From assembly GCA_019247605.1 (NCBI GenBank), contig JAFBAS010000162.1:1-64000 (forward strand): a DNA stretch of 64,000 bases. The letters are read 5' to 3'. Shown piece by piece: positions 40,025 to 49,918 of the stretch. The stretch comes from Hyphomicrobiales bacterium. Lineage in GTDB: Bacteria; Pseudomonadota; Alphaproteobacteria; Rhizobiales; Beijerinckiaceae. A model generated the notes under the pieces. The model was not told the origin of the DNA. It saw only the letters and a program-made list of their open reading frames with translations, and made no database searches. The position numbers and the translations under genes were made by a program. Each line of letters begins with the position of its first letter. Within the stretch, counting starts at the first letter, position 1.

Positions 40025-41069
40025 CTTCCAGCATCGCGACAATCTCCTCTGCCGCCGCAGCCGGCAGGAGACGGGAGGCCGCCACCTCTGCCTCGAGCGC
40101 GCAAAGCCGGGCGCGGATCGCCGGGTCATCGCGAAGGCGCGACGTGACGCGCTCCTCGACCAACGCGTGCATCCATTTGATGTTCTGCGCGCGCCTGCGC
40201 GCTTCCCATTCGCCTGACGCTTGCGCAGCGCGCCGGTGGGCGAGAACGGTCTCCCATAAACGATCGAGCCCGCGATTGGCCATTCCGGAGACGGTGAGCA
40301 CAGGCACTTTCCAAGATCCCGACGATGAGCCGAGAATGTTGAGTGCGGCCTGATAATCTTTTGCCGCCACCTCGGCCCGCCCCGCGCCCTCTCCATCGGC
40401 CTTGTTGACCGCGACGATGTCGGCGAGCTCGAGCACGCCTTTCTTCAAACCCTGCAGCTCATCGCCGGCCCCACCGAGCAAAAGCACGACGAAGACATCC
40501 GTGAGGTCGGCAACGGCAGTCTCCGACTGCCCGACGCCGACAGTCTCGACGAGAATCACGTCGAAACCGGCCGCCTCGCACAGCAAGACCGCCTCGCGCG
40601 TGCGCGCCGCCACGCCGCCCAGCGTCCCGGAGGCGGGCGAAGGGCGGATGAAGGCGTTGGGGTCGACCGCAAGTCGCGCCATGCGCGTCTTGTCACCAAG
40701 GATCGAGCCGCCGGTGCGCGCCGACGAAGGGTCGACCGCGAGCACCGCGACGCGGTGGCCCGACATGGTGATGTTCGAGCCGAACTGATCGATCAGCGTC
40801 GATTTGCCGACGCCCGGCACTCCCGTAAGACCGATCCGGATCGCCTTTCCGGTGTTCGGCATCAGCTCCGTGATGAGGGCCTGCGCTTCGTGCCGATGAT
40901 CGGCTCTCGAAGATTCGACGAGCGTGATGGCGCGGGCGAGCGCCGAGCGCTCGCCCTGCTGGACGCGTCTTGCGAGCCCTAAGGTTGCGGGGGAAACTGC
41001 GGCTTTCTGCGCAGCAACGGACGAAGGCTTTCCTGAAGAGGGCCGGGTCATCGCCGGATTAGACGCCAA
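40017..41069 (-). CDS. meaB: Methylmalonyl-CoA mutase-associated GTPase MeaB
   Basis: IRIGLTGVPGVGKSTLIDQFGSNITMSGHRVAVLAVDPSSARTGGSILGDKTRMARLA. Confidence 0.95.
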   Translation of the reverse strand: MASNPAMTRPSSGKPSSVAAQKAAVSPATLGLARRVQQGERSALARAITLVESSRADHRHEAQALITELMPNTGKAIRIGLTGVPGVGKSTLIDQFGSNITMSGHRVAVLAVDPSSARTGGSILGDKTRMARLAVDPNAFIRPSPASGTLGGVAARTREAVLLCEAAGFDVILVETVGVGQSETAVADLTDVFVVLLLGGAGDELQGLKKGVLELADIVAVNKADGEGAGRAEVAAKDYQAALNILGSSSGSWKVPVLTVSGMANRGLDRLWETVLAHRRAAQASGEWEARRRAQNIKWMHALVEERVTSRLRDDPAIRARLCALEAEVAASRLLPAAAAEEIVAMLEGK

Positions 41070-41335
41070 ACACCAGAATTCGCAACCAAGCCGTCTTTTT
41101 CGGCAGGGGCAAGCTGCGCCTTAGGCGCAGGGCGAAGCTCTCTCGCTTATTGCCGATCGGCGCCGCTCAGCTTTCGTCATGGCGGGTCGTAGAAAAAGGG
41201 CGTAAATTCCCTAGGCAGGCGTCCATTCGTTGAAAATGCCTCAACAGATTGCGATCTGTGTTGTGGATCGATTTTCATCGTTACACGCGGACCATCCTTC
41301 ACAGGAAACCGAACAAGAACGCTGGAACCAAGGTC

Positions 41336-43531
41336 ATGAGTGCGACCCCCGATTTCACCAAGGTCGATTTCGACACGCCCATTCGGAAGGGTGCCGAAGC
41401 GCTTGCAGGGCAGACTCCAGGGCAGGTTGGTTCGGACCACGATTGGTCGACCCCCGAGGGCATCGCCGTGAAGCGGCGCTACGGCGGCCTCGATCGCGAC
41501 GGCCTGGACTTTGTCGCGAGCACTCCAGGGGTGCGGCCGTTCCTGCGCGGCCCCTACCCCACCATGTACGTGACGCAGCCTTGGACGATCCGCCAATATG
41601 CGGGCTTCTCCACCGCCGAGGATTCGAATGCCTTCTACCGGCGCAATCTCGCTGCCGGGCAGAAGGGGCTATCGGTTGCTTTCGATCTTGCGACCCATCG
41701 CGGCTATGATTCCGATCATCCGCGCGTCTCGGGCGACGTGGGCATGGCGGGCGTCGCGATCGATTCCATCTACGATATGCGCAGCCTGTTCTCCGGCATC
41801 CCTCTCGGCGAAATGAGCGTCTCGATGACGATGAGCGGCGCGGTCCTTCCGGTGCTCGCCCTCTACATCGTCGCCGGCGAAGAGCAAGGCGTGAAACCAG
41901 CGCAACTCTCGGGGACGATCCAAAACGACATTCTCAAAGAATTCATGGTGCGCAACACCTACATCTACCCGCCCGCGCCTTCGATGCGGATCATCTCCGA
42001 CATCTTCGCCTTTACCTCGCGCCATATGCCGAAGTTCAATTCGATCTCGATCTCCGGCTACCACATGCAAGAAGCCGGGGCCTCGGCCGATCTCGAGCTT
42101 GCCTACACACTCGCCGATGGGATCGATTACGTGCGCGCCGGCATCGGGGCGGGACTCGACATCGACAGCTTCGCGCCGCGCCTTTCCTTCTTCTTCGGCA
42201 TCGGCACGAATTTTTTCATGGAAGTTGCGAAGCTTCGCGCCGCACGCATGCTGTGGGCCGAGCTCATGAGCGGGTTTTCCCCAAAAAGCGAGAAGTCGGT
42301 GATGCTCCGCGCCCACTGCCAGACCTCGGGCTGGTCGCTCACCGCGCAGGACGTTTTCAACAATGTGCCGCGCACGATGATCGAGGCGATGGCGGCAACT
42401 CAGGGCGGCACGCAATCGCTTCACACCAACGCTCTGGACGAGGCACTCGCGCTGCCGACCGACTTCTCGGCCCGCATTGCGCGCAACACTCAAATCCTGC
42501 TGCAGCAGGAGAGCGGCACGACGCGCGTCATCGACCCTTGGGGCGGCAGCTTCTTTCTCGAGCGCCTGACAGCCGATCTTTGCGCCAAGGCGCGCGCCCA
42601 TATCGAAGAGGTCGAGCGGCTCGGCGGCATGACGAGAGCGATCGAGCAAGGCTTGCCCAAGATGCGGATCGAGGAGGCCGCCGCGAAGACGCAGGCGCGC
42701 ATCGATTCCGGCACGCAGAAGATCATCGGCGTGAATGTCTTCAAGCCGAACGACGAAACGAAGATCGACATCCTCAAGGTGGACAATTCCGCGGTGCGCG
42801 CTCAGCAGCTCGAGAAGCTCGCAAGGCTCAAGGCCGAGCGCGATCCGCGCGCGGTCGAGGCCGCGCTTGCCGAGGTGACAGCGGCGGGAAAATCGGAGAT
42901 GGGCAACCTCCTCGAGCTTTCTGTGAACGCGGCGCGAGCCAAGGCCACCGTGGGCGAGATTTCGCTCGCGCTGGAGAAGGCATTTGGGCGCCACCGCGCC
43001 GAGACGAAGGCGATCTCGGGCGTCTACAAAAGGGAGGTCGGGATGGAGAACGCAGCGGTGAGGCGCGTCCTCGAGCTTACGGCCGCCTTTGCCGAGCGCG
43101 ACGGACGAAGGCCGCGCATCCTGGTCGCCAAGATGGGCCAGGACGGCCATGACCGTGGCCAGAAGGTGATCGCTTCGGCCTTCGCCGATCTCGGCTTCGA
43201 TGTGGATATCGGGCCGCTCTTCGCCACGCCGCAAGAGGCGGCACGTCAAGCGGTCGAGAATGACGTGCACATGATCGGGGTCTCCACCCTCGCGGCGGGC
43301 CATCTCACGCTGGTGCCGGAGCTCAAGGCCGCGCTTACGGCGCAGGGCCGGCCCGACATCATGGTGGTTGTCGGCGGTGTGGTGCCGCCGCAGGATTTCG
43401 AGGCGCTTCGCGCCGCGGGCGCGAGTGCGATCTTTCCGCCCGGGACCGTGATCGCGGAAGCCGCCGAGAAGCTCATGGACGAGCTCAACCGGCGGCTCGG
43501 CTACGCGCCGGCGCGAGCGGCGGCGGAATGA
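41336..43531 (+). CDS. scpA: Methylmalonyl-CoA mutase (single-subunit)
   Basis: [73 protein letters not shown]...C-terminal B12 site [27 protein letters not shown]. Confidence 0.97.
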   Translation: MSATPDFTKVDFDTPIRKGAEALAGQTPGQVGSDHDWSTPEGIAVKRRYGGLDRDGLDFVASTPGVRPFLRGPYPTMYVTQPWTIRQYAGFSTAEDSNAFYRRNLAAGQKGLSVAFDLATHRGYDSDHPRVSGDVGMAGVAIDSIYDMRSLFSGIPLGEMSVSMTMSGAVLPVLALYIVAGEEQGVKPAQLSGTIQNDILKEFMVRNTYIYPPAPSMRIISDIFAFTSRHMPKFNSISISGYHMQEAGASADLELAYTLADGIDYVRAGIGAGLDIDSFAPRLSFFFGIGTNFFMEVAKLRAARMLWAELMSGFSPKSEKSVMLRAHCQTSGWSLTAQDVFNNVPRTMIEAMAATQGGTQSLHTNALDEALALPTDFSARIARNTQILLQQESGTTRVIDPWGGSFFLERLTADLCAKARAHIEEVERLGGMTRAIEQGLPKMRIEEAAAKTQARIDSGTQKIIGVNVFKPNDETKIDILKVDNSAVRAQQLEKLARLKAERDPRAVEAALAEVTAAGKSEMGNLLELSVNAARAKATVGEISLALEKAFGRHRAETKAISGVYKREVGMENAAVRRVLELTAAFAERDGRRPRILVAKMGQDGHDRGQKVIASAFADLGFDVDIGPLFATPQEAARQAVENDVHMIGVSTLAAGHLTLVPELKAALTAQGRPDIMVVVGGVVPPQDFEALRAAGASAIFPPGTVIAEAAEKLMDELNRRLGYAPARAAAE

Positions 43532-43534
43532 AAG

Positions 43535-43583
43535 GAGTGGCGAGTAGCGAATAGTGAATGGGAAATAGTGAACAGTGAAAGGG
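43535..43583. repeat. Heptanucleotide array, seven degenerate units (consensus GARNAGT)
   Basis: GAGTGGC-GAGTAGC-GAATAGT-GAATGGG-AAATAGT-GAACAGT-GAAAGGG, 4 bp after the scpA stop codon. Confidence 0.85.
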
Positions 43584-43607
43584 AGTGCCTAACGCTGTTA
43601 GCGCGGG

Positions 43608-43672
43608 TGTCATTCCCGGCCCAACGACCCGAAGGATCGTGAGGGGAAGGGAACCCATGTTCCGGGGCGTTC
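43608..43672. repeat. Intergenic palindromic element (TGTCATTCCCGG...-type)
   Basis: gtgtcattcccggcccaacgacccgaaggatcgtgaggggaagggaacccatgttccgggg with self-complementary CCGG/GGGAA segments; resembles dispersed intergenic repeats of this group. Confidence 0.4.
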
Positions 43673-43715
43673 GTCCCACCTTAGCCCTTCGCCGACATGA
43701 GCGCAGGGGAAACCT

Positions 43716-44783
43716 TCACTCCGCCGCCTCGGCGAGTTCGGCATAGTCGACATACCCTTCCGGCCCCGGCCCGTAGAAGGTCTGCGCGTTCCATGGGTTG
43801 AGCGGTGCCTCGAGCTTGAAGCGGCGCGGCAAGTCGGGATTGGCGATGAAGAGTTTGCCGAAGGCCACTGCGTCGGCTTCACCCGCGGCGAGCGCACGTT
43901 CGCCCGTTTCCTTGGTGAACCCCTCGTTCACGATGTAAGCACCACCGAACTCGCGTTTGATGAGCGGTCCCAAGCGAGGCTCGGCGAGCGATTCGCGCGC
44001 GCAGATGAAAGCGATCCGTCTTTTGCCAAGCTGGCGCGCCACATAGCCGAAGGTCGCCGCCGGATCGCTGTCGCCCATGTCGTTCGAATCGCGGCGGGGG
44101 GCGAGATGCATGCCGACACGCCCGGCACCGAACACACCGATCACCGCGTCGGTCACCTCGAGCATCAGGCGGGCGCGGTTCTCGACCGAGCCGCCATAGG
44201 TGTCGGTGCGGTGGTTGGACCCGTCCTGCAGGAATTGATCGAGTAGATAGCCGTTCGCGCCATGGATCTCGACGCCATCGAAGCCCGCTTCCTCGGCGTT
44301 CTCCGCCCCTTTGCGGAACTCCTCGACAACGCCGGCGATCTCATTGAGCGCGAGGGCGCGCGGCGTAACGAAGGGCTTTTGCGGCCGGATCTGGCTGACA
44401 TGCCCCTTGGCCGCAATCGCGCTCGGCGCGACCGGCGAGGCCCCGTCGAGGTAAATCGGATCGGAGATGCGACCTACATGCCAGAGCTGCAAGGCAATTC
44501 GTCCGCCCGCCCCATGCACGCTCTCGGTGATCTTCTTCCAACCCGCCACTTGCTCTTTCGACCAAATTCCCGGCGTTCGCGGATAACCCACGCCCATCGG
44601 CGTTACCGACGTCGCTTCCGAAAGGATGAGCCCGGCCGAGGCGCGCTGCGTGTAGTAATCGCGCATGATAGCGTTCGGCACGCGCCCGTCCCCGCTCGCG
44701 CGGCAGCGCGTCAGAGGCGCCATGAGGATACGGTTTGGAAGGCGCAGATCGCCGAGGTCGACAGGGTCGAAAAGCGTGGCCAT
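43716..44783 (-). CDS. Alkene reductase / Old Yellow Enzyme family NADH:flavin oxidoreductase
   Basis: MATLFDPVDLGDLRLPNRILMAPLTRCRASGDGRVPNAIMRDYYTQRASAGLILSEATSV...GFDGVEIHGANGYLLDQFLQDGSNHRTDTYGGSVENRARLMLE. Confidence 0.94.
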   Translation of the reverse strand: MATLFDPVDLGDLRLPNRILMAPLTRCRASGDGRVPNAIMRDYYTQRASAGLILSEATSVTPMGVGYPRTPGIWSKEQVAGWKKITESVHGAGGRIALQLWHVGRISDPIYLDGASPVAPSAIAAKGHVSQIRPQKPFVTPRALALNEIAGVVEEFRKGAENAEEAGFDGVEIHGANGYLLDQFLQDGSNHRTDTYGGSVENRARLMLEVTDAVIGVFGAGRVGMHLAPRRDSNDMGDSDPAATFGYVARQLGKRRIAFICARESLAEPRLGPLIKREFGGAYIVNEGFTKETGERALAAGEADAVAFGKLFIANPDLPRRFKLEAPLNPWNAQTFYGPGPEGYVDYAELAEAAE

Positions 44784-44827
44784 GGTCGGGATCCGCGATT
44801 GAGGAGAGGGACCGAAGGTGATAACAT

Positions 44828-44852
44828 ATTCGATGTTCGATGAACATCGAAT
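44828..44852. promoter_or_regulatory. Perfect inverted repeat ATTCGATGTTC-GAT-GAACATCGAAT (putative operator)
   Basis: 11-bp arms exactly complementary, 3-nt spacer, between divergent ene-reductase and ArsR-like genes. Confidence 0.85.
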
Positions 44853-44877
44853 GATTGAATATAGGGGCACTCCCTGG

Positions 44878-45303
44878 ATGAGGCAATACCGCCACCCCGC
44901 CCCGGACGAGATCACGCTCCCCAAGGTGCTCGCCGCGCTGAGCGACCCCGTGCGCCTCTTTATCGTCAAAGCGCTCGCCCAAGGCGGCGAGCGCGGCTGG
45001 AGCGGCTTTGACGTCTGCGTCGCGAACTCGACGCTCAGTCATCACATGAAGGTGCTGCGGCTCGCCGGCGTGATCGCAAATCGCGGGGACGGCACGCGAT
45101 GCTTCGTTTCCCTCCGCCCAGAGCTCGAAGAGGCCTTTCCGGGATTGCTCCGCTCGATCCTGAAATTCTCCGAGGGCCCTCGGAAAGCGGAGCGCTCGCC
45201 CAATGCGAGCCCGCGGACAAGAAGCGCCGCTTCCGCGCGAAGTCGAGGCGCAAAGGCGAAGGGGTTGATGCGTGCGTCTTCTCGGGCTAAGCAGGGCAAA
45301 TGA
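44878..45303 (+). CDS. ArsR-family winged-helix transcriptional regulator
   Basis: ITLPKVLAALSDPVRLFIVKALAQGGERGWSGFDVCVANSTLSHHMKVLRLAGVIANRGDGTRCFVSLR. Confidence 0.88.
   Translation: MRQYRHPAPDEITLPKVLAALSDPVRLFIVKALAQGGERGWSGFDVCVANSTLSHHMKVLRLAGVIANRGDGTRCFVSLRPELEEAFPGLLRSILKFSEGPRKAERSPNASPRTRSAASARSRGAKAKGLMRASSRAKQGK
45265..45293 (+). promoter_or_regulatory. Putative trpL promoter: -35 TTGATG, 17-bp spacer, -10 TAAGCA
   Basis: 45265-45270 and 45288-45293; expected start point about 7 nt downstream coincides with A of the trpL ATG (45300). Confidence 0.6.
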
Positions 45304-45374
45304 GCCAGAAAATTCATGGTGTCATATGGTGCTGGTCGCGCAAAGCGGCCGGCCATCCCGATCATAGCCGATAA
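45300..45374 (+). CDS. trpL: trp leader peptide MSQKIHGVIWCWSRKAAGHPDHSR
   Basis: ATG AGC CAG AAA ATT CAT GGT GTC ATA TGG TGC TGG TCG CGC AAA GCG GCC GGC CAT CCC GAT CAT AGC CGA TAA; W-C-W cluster followed by alternative hairpins and trpE(G). Confidence 0.75.
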   Translation: MSQKIHGVIWCWSRKAAGHPDHSR

Positions 45375-45419
45375 AATCGAAGCAAAACGGGAATGGCCGC
45401 CTGGAGGATGCTCCGGCGG
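45334..45419 (+). promoter_or_regulatory. trp attenuator: alternative stem-loops 1:2, 2:3 and 3:4
   Basis: 1:2 GGTCGC(45334-39)/GCGGCC(45345-50); 2:3 GGCCATCCCG(45351-60)/CGGGAATGGCC(45388-98); 3:4 CCGCCTGGAG(45397-406)/CTCCGGCGG(45411-19). Confidence 0.7.
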
Positions 45420-45482
45420 TTCAAGCGAGAACGCGATCGACCAGCTCCTTCAGGCCCATCGAAGCCGGAAGGGAAAAGGGTC

Positions 45483-47726
45483 ATGACTGCAATGTCAGGC
45501 GAAATCTCCTTCACCACGCAAGGCGGCGTGAAGGTGGTGCGTACCGCCAAGGACGCAGGCGACGGCGCTCACGCGATCCTCGCGTGCCGCGAGGCGCTCG
45601 ACACGCGCCGTGGCGCGGTGTTCTCATCGAATTACGAATATCCGGGCCGCTACACGCGCTGGGATGTCGGCTTCGTCGACCCTCCCTTGAGCCTCACGGC
45701 GCGCGGGCGCACGGTCGAGATCACGGCGCTGAACGAGCGCGGTGGCGTGCTTTTGCCGGGCATCGGAAATTGGATGGCGAGCAAGGATTGGCTCGCGCAT
45801 CTCGACCGAAACGAACACGCGCTCACGCTGGAAGTTCGCGAAGCGAAGGCGCGCTTCACCGAGGAGGAGCGCATCCGCCAACCCACCGCGTTTTCCGCGG
45901 TGCGGGCACTCGTGGCGTTGTTCGCCAACACTGAATGCGCGCATCTCGGGCTTTATGGAGCCTTCGGCTATGATCTCGCCTTCCAATTCGACCCGATCAG
46001 GGAACGCCTGCAACGCCCAAAGTCTCAGCGCGACATCGTGCTTTTCCTTCCCGACGAGATCATCGTCGTTGATCATTACGCCGCCAGCGCGACACGTTTC
46101 TTCTACGAACTCGAGATCGAGTGCCGCTCGACGCGTGGGGTTTCGCGGGGCGGCAAAGCCGAGCCCTTTTGCTTCGCGAAAGACGCACCCCAAGCATGCG
46201 ATCACGCGCCTGGCGAATATGCGGCGATCGTGCGCGAGGCGCTCACGCGCTTCAAGCGCGGCGATCTGTTCGAGGTCGTGCCTGGCCAGAGCTTCTTCGA
46301 ACGTTGCGCCGCGCCACCCTCTTCGATCTCGATCGCGCTTGCACGGATCAACCCCGCACCTTACGGCTTCATGATCAATCTTGGAGAAAACGAGTATCTC
46401 GTCGGCGCCTCGCCCGAGATGTTCGTGCGCGTCACCGGCGGTCGACGCATCGAAACTTGCCCGATCTCCGGCACGATCAGCCGCGGCGCGGACGCCATCG
46501 CGGATGCCGAGCAGGTGCGAAAGCTCCTGAACTCCTCCAAGGACGAGGCCGAGCTCACCATGTGCTCGGATGTCGACCGCAACGACAAGTCGCGTGTCTG
46601 CGAGCCCGGCTCGGTGCGCATGATCGGGCGACGCCAGATCGAGATGTATTCCCGGCTGATTCACACGGTCGATCACATCGAGGGCCGATTACTGGAAGGC
46701 GTCGATGCGCTCGATGGCTTCCTGTCGCATGCCTGGGCGGTGACCGTGACCGGCGCGCCGAAGCGTTGGGCCATGCAGTTCATCGAGAACCACGAACGCT
46801 CACCTCGCGGCTGGTATGGCGGGGCCATCGGAATGGTGCATTTCAACGGCGATCTGAACACCGGGCTCACCTTGCGCACCATCCGCATCAAGGACGGCAT
46901 TGCCGAGGTCAGGGCGGGCGCGACCCTGCTCGCCGATTCCGATCCCGAGGAAGAGGAGCGCGAAACGCGCCTCAAGGCCTCCGCCATGCTGGCCGCGATC
47001 CGCGAGGCCGGCGCCAGCGGCAAATCCGCACCGGCGGCTGCCCACAGGCCAAGATGCGAGCCGCTCGATCTCGTCCTCATCGACCATGACGACAGCTTCG
47101 TCCACACGCTCGCGGGCTATTTTCGACAATGCGGCGCGCGGGTGACCACCTTGCGCGCCCCGGTACCGGACGGATTTCTCGACGAATACAAGGCCGATCT
47201 CGTGGTGCTCTCGCCCGGCCCGGCGCGACCCTGCGATTTCAACATGAAGGCCGCTATCGACGCGGTGCGCGAGTGCCACATCCCGCTCTTCGGGGTATGC
47301 CTCGGGTTGCAAGGCATCGCCGAAGCCTTTGGCGGCGTGCTTCGTGAACTCGACATGCCGATGCACGGCAAGGCTTCGCGCATTCATGTCGAAGGCGAAG
47401 GAATTTTTGCGGGGATAGCGCGCGACTTCGCGGTTGGGCGCTATCATTCCCTCGTGGTCGATCCGTCGACCCTTCCCGCGTCCATCGCCGTGACGGCACG
47501 CACGCAAGATGGCGTGGTCATGGCGTTGAAGCATCGGGAGGAGCCGATCGCCGCCGTGCAATTCCATCCCGAGTCGATTATGACGCTCGGCGGCGGAGTA
47601 GGCCTCGCCATCCTCGAGAACGTCGTGCGCCTCGCACGCGCAAATCGCGATAAGCGCGCCACCCTTGCAGAAAGAGCACGGGAGAGAGGCGACCCGGCAG
47701 TCATCGACCGGAGGTCGGCGCGATGA
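45483..47726 (+). CDS. trpE(G): Anthranilate synthase, fused TrpE-TrpG
   Basis: [16 protein letters not shown]...[37 protein letters not shown]...[27 protein letters not shown]-terminal GATase [13 protein letters not shown]...[16 protein letters not shown]. Confidence 0.97.
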   Translation: MTAMSGEISFTTQGGVKVVRTAKDAGDGAHAILACREALDTRRGAVFSSNYEYPGRYTRWDVGFVDPPLSLTARGRTVEITALNERGGVLLPGIGNWMASKDWLAHLDRNEHALTLEVREAKARFTEEERIRQPTAFSAVRALVALFANTECAHLGLYGAFGYDLAFQFDPIRERLQRPKSQRDIVLFLPDEIIVVDHYAASATRFFYELEIECRSTRGVSRGGKAEPFCFAKDAPQACDHAPGEYAAIVREALTRFKRGDLFEVVPGQSFFERCAAPPSSISIALARINPAPYGFMINLGENEYLVGASPEMFVRVTGGRRIETCPISGTISRGADAIADAEQVRKLLNSSKDEAELTMCSDVDRNDKSRVCEPGSVRMIGRRQIEMYSRLIHTVDHIEGRLLEGVDALDGFLSHAWAVTVTGAPKRWAMQFIENHERSPRGWYGGAIGMVHFNGDLNTGLTLRTIRIKDGIAEVRAGATLLADSDPEEEERETRLKASAMLAAIREAGASGKSAPAAAHRPRCEPLDLVLIDHDDSFVHTLAGYFRQCGARVTTLRAPVPDGFLDEYKADLVVLSPGPARPCDFNMKAAIDAVRECHIPLFGVCLGLQGIAEAFGGVLRELDMPMHGKASRIHVEGEGIFAGIARDFAVGRYHSLVVDPSTLPASIAVTARTQDGVVMALKHREEPIAAVQFHPESIMTLGGGVGLAILENVVRLARANRDKRATLAERARERGDPAVIDRRSAR

Positions 47727-47754
47727 GCGCGGGAGAAAAGAGGTAGCGCACCCC

Positions 47755-48222
47755 TCACGTGGAGACGCTTGCCCTCACGAGGTGGCAGCTCGTGATTTTC
47801 CAGGAACCGTCCGGCTGTTTCTCGAGCGTGTAGATGGCTGTCCAAGCCTGGCCTTCCGCGTCCTCGATCGTGAGTGTGTCGGTCAAGCCTTCCGGCGTCT
47901 CAACAGCTCCGGAGAAATTGTAACTGCGCGGCCGATAAACCGGCCCATAGCCGTTGCGGACCATTGCCATGAAATGATCGGGGTCGTGAAAAAGGATTTG
48001 CAGCTCGGGCGAGGCGAAGGCGAAAGCGGCCGCTGCGTCGTCTGTGCGAAAAGCGTCGATCTGATGCTCAATGACGGCCCGGCTCTCGGCACGGTCATCA
48101 TCGGTGAAGGCGAAACCGCCGGCGGGGACGAGAATGAGCATGGCGGTCAAAGCCCGCCCTGAAAATCTCGATAGCGCCCTTGCGACGCTCCTGTGGATCC
48201 TCGGCGCGTGACGCTCCTGCAT
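47755..48222 (-). CDS. DUF4864 domain-containing protein
   Basis: IEHQIDAFRTDDAAAAFAFASPELQILFHDPDHFMAMVRNGYGPVYRPRSYNFSG. Confidence 0.75.
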   Translation of the reverse strand: MQERHAPRIHRSVARALSRFSGRALTAMLILVPAGGFAFTDDDRAESRAVIEHQIDAFRTDDAAAAFAFASPELQILFHDPDHFMAMVRNGYGPVYRPRSYNFSGAVETPEGLTDTLTIEDAEGQAWTAIYTLEKQPDGSWKITSCHLVRASVST

Positions 48223-48313
48223 GTTTTTTCTCCGCGAGCCCCCAGTTTAGCATAACGACAAATCGAGGAGCCTTGCCCTCGAAAATCGCGAGCAAATCCG
48301 TCATGATGCGCTA

Positions 48314-49315
48314 ATGAGCGACGCGCGAAGAGCCTTTCAACTGTCGATCGTCGTCCCCGTCTTCAACGAAGCGGAGAATCTCACCGCCCTTGTGGCGCGG
48401 CTCACGCCGGTGCTCGCGCGCGAAGCGGAAGAATGGGAAATCCTGTTCGTCGACGACGGCAGCACCGATGAAAGTCTTGCCCGGATTCGCCGCCTGAACG
48501 CGGGCGAGCCGCGCGTGCGGGCAATCTCGCTGTCGCGCAATTTTGGCAAGGAAGTCGCAATCGCCGCGGGGCTCGATGCGGCGCGGGGGGACGCCGTGGT
48601 CATAATGGATGCGGACCTCCAACATCCCCCTGAAATGGTGCCCGAATTGCTCAAGCGCTGGCGAGATGGCCATGCTGTTGTCTACGCGCAGCGGCGCGAC
48701 CGTGCCTATGAGGGGCCCATGAAGCGCGGCTTCACGCGCCTCTTCTACGAAATCTTCGCGCGGCTCGGGGAGACCCAGCTCCACGAAGAGGCGGGTGATT
48801 TCCAGCTTTTCGACCGGAAGGCCGTCGAAGCCTTGCGGCTTCTCGGCGAGCGCGCACGTTTTTCCAAAGGGCTCTATTCGTGGATCGGCTTCAAATCCGT
48901 CGGGGTGCCTTTCGAGGTCGGCGAAAGGCTGCACGGCAAAAGCCGATACAACTATCGAAAGCTCCTCCACTTCGCCTGGGACGGCATCACCTCCTTCAGC
49001 ACCGTGCCTTTGAGGGTGTGGACCTACCTCGGCGTTTTCATTTCGCTCGGCGCCGTGATCACGGCGATCTACTTCTTGCTCGAGGCGCTCTTCGTCGGCG
49101 TGAGGACGCCAGGCTTCCCGACTTTGATCGTGGCCGTGACGCTGCTCGCTGGCGTCCAGCTCATGTCACTCGGAATGATCGGCGAATATATCGGGCGCAT
49201 ATTCGCCGAGGTGAAGCGCCGCCCACTCTATATTGTCGCCGAGCGCGTGGGCGTCGAGGTAGTCAAGCCCCTCTCCGGCGCGCCGCCGACGGTCGCACCG
49301 AGGCACAAAGACTGA
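48314..49315 (+). CDS. Glycosyltransferase family 2 (dolichol/polyprenyl-phosphate sugar transferase type)
   Basis: LSIVVPVFNEAENLTALVARLTPVL...FVDDGSTDESLARIRRLN...MDADLQHPPEMVPELLKRW; two C-terminal TM segments. Confidence 0.93.
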   Translation: MSDARRAFQLSIVVPVFNEAENLTALVARLTPVLAREAEEWEILFVDDGSTDESLARIRRLNAGEPRVRAISLSRNFGKEVAIAAGLDAARGDAVVIMDADLQHPPEMVPELLKRWRDGHAVVYAQRRDRAYEGPMKRGFTRLFYEIFARLGETQLHEEAGDFQLFDRKAVEALRLLGERARFSKGLYSWIGFKSVGVPFEVGERLHGKSRYNYRKLLHFAWDGITSFSTVPLRVWTYLGVFISLGAVITAIYFLLEALFVGVRTPGFPTLIVAVTLLAGVQLMSLGMIGEYIGRIFAEVKRRPLYIVAERVGVEVVKPLSGAPPTVAPRHKD

Positions 49316-49350
49316 GGCATGCGTTCATCCGCAAGCCGCTCGGGCCGCTC

Positions 49351-49644
49351 CTATCTGTTCATGGCTTGGCGAATGGCACCGACGATTGCCATAAGGACCG
49401 CGCCACCGACCCCACCACCTGCAATCTGCCCGATGATCGAGCCGATATCGAGCGACCCTCCGCTTGCCGCCGCGCTGAGCGCCGGCACAAGCGCGGTGAG
49501 AATCTGTCCACCGATTCCGCCCCCTATGATGCCGGCGATGGAATTCCCCGCCGTCCCGAGGTCCAGGTTCTTCGCCGCCGCCCCTACGATATTGCCCCCC
49601 ACGGCCCCGCTGATGAGTTGGATTATCAATGCGACCCAATTCAT
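49351..49644 (-). CDS. Small glycine-rich hydrophobic protein
   Basis: MNWVALIIQLISGAVGGNIVGAAAKNLDLGTAGNSIAGIIGGGIGGQILTALV...GGGVGGAVLMAIVGAIRQAMNR. Confidence 0.65.
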   Translation of the reverse strand: MNWVALIIQLISGAVGGNIVGAAAKNLDLGTAGNSIAGIIGGGIGGQILTALVPALSAAASGGSLDIGSIIGQIAGGGVGGAVLMAIVGAIRQAMNR

Positions 49645-49918
49645 GACCAAACCCCTTTGCTTTTCGCCATGAGCCCCACGGGCCGTCGCGACCCGCGAGT
49701 CGCCTTCCGAATCGTAACAAATTTTTTGATTTCTGAATAGAAGAAAGTAGGTCGGCTAAACTCCGGACGGCGCGGGGTAAGGTACCGATGCGTAAGCCTC
49801 GGCGAATGGCTTGACTTTAAGGCGCGAGGCGAGCCTTGCCTGTTTCGGAGAGCATGTCTCCTCCCTTCAAACCTGCGGCAGTCGTCGCACCGCCCAACCT
49901 CAGCTCTGGAAACCACCG

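Noticed and set aside
41669-43303. 544-aa minus-strand ORF
   Set aside because: Antisense to scpA; composition (H/R/D-rich) is that of a shadow ORF.
43535-43583. CRISPR-like array
   Set aside because: 7-bp units without spacers; no CRISPR repeat/spacer structure anywhere in the window.
45483-47726. trpE-trpG fusion as novel
   Set aside because: Fused TrpE(G) is well known in Rhizobiales; only the leader region was retained as a finding.
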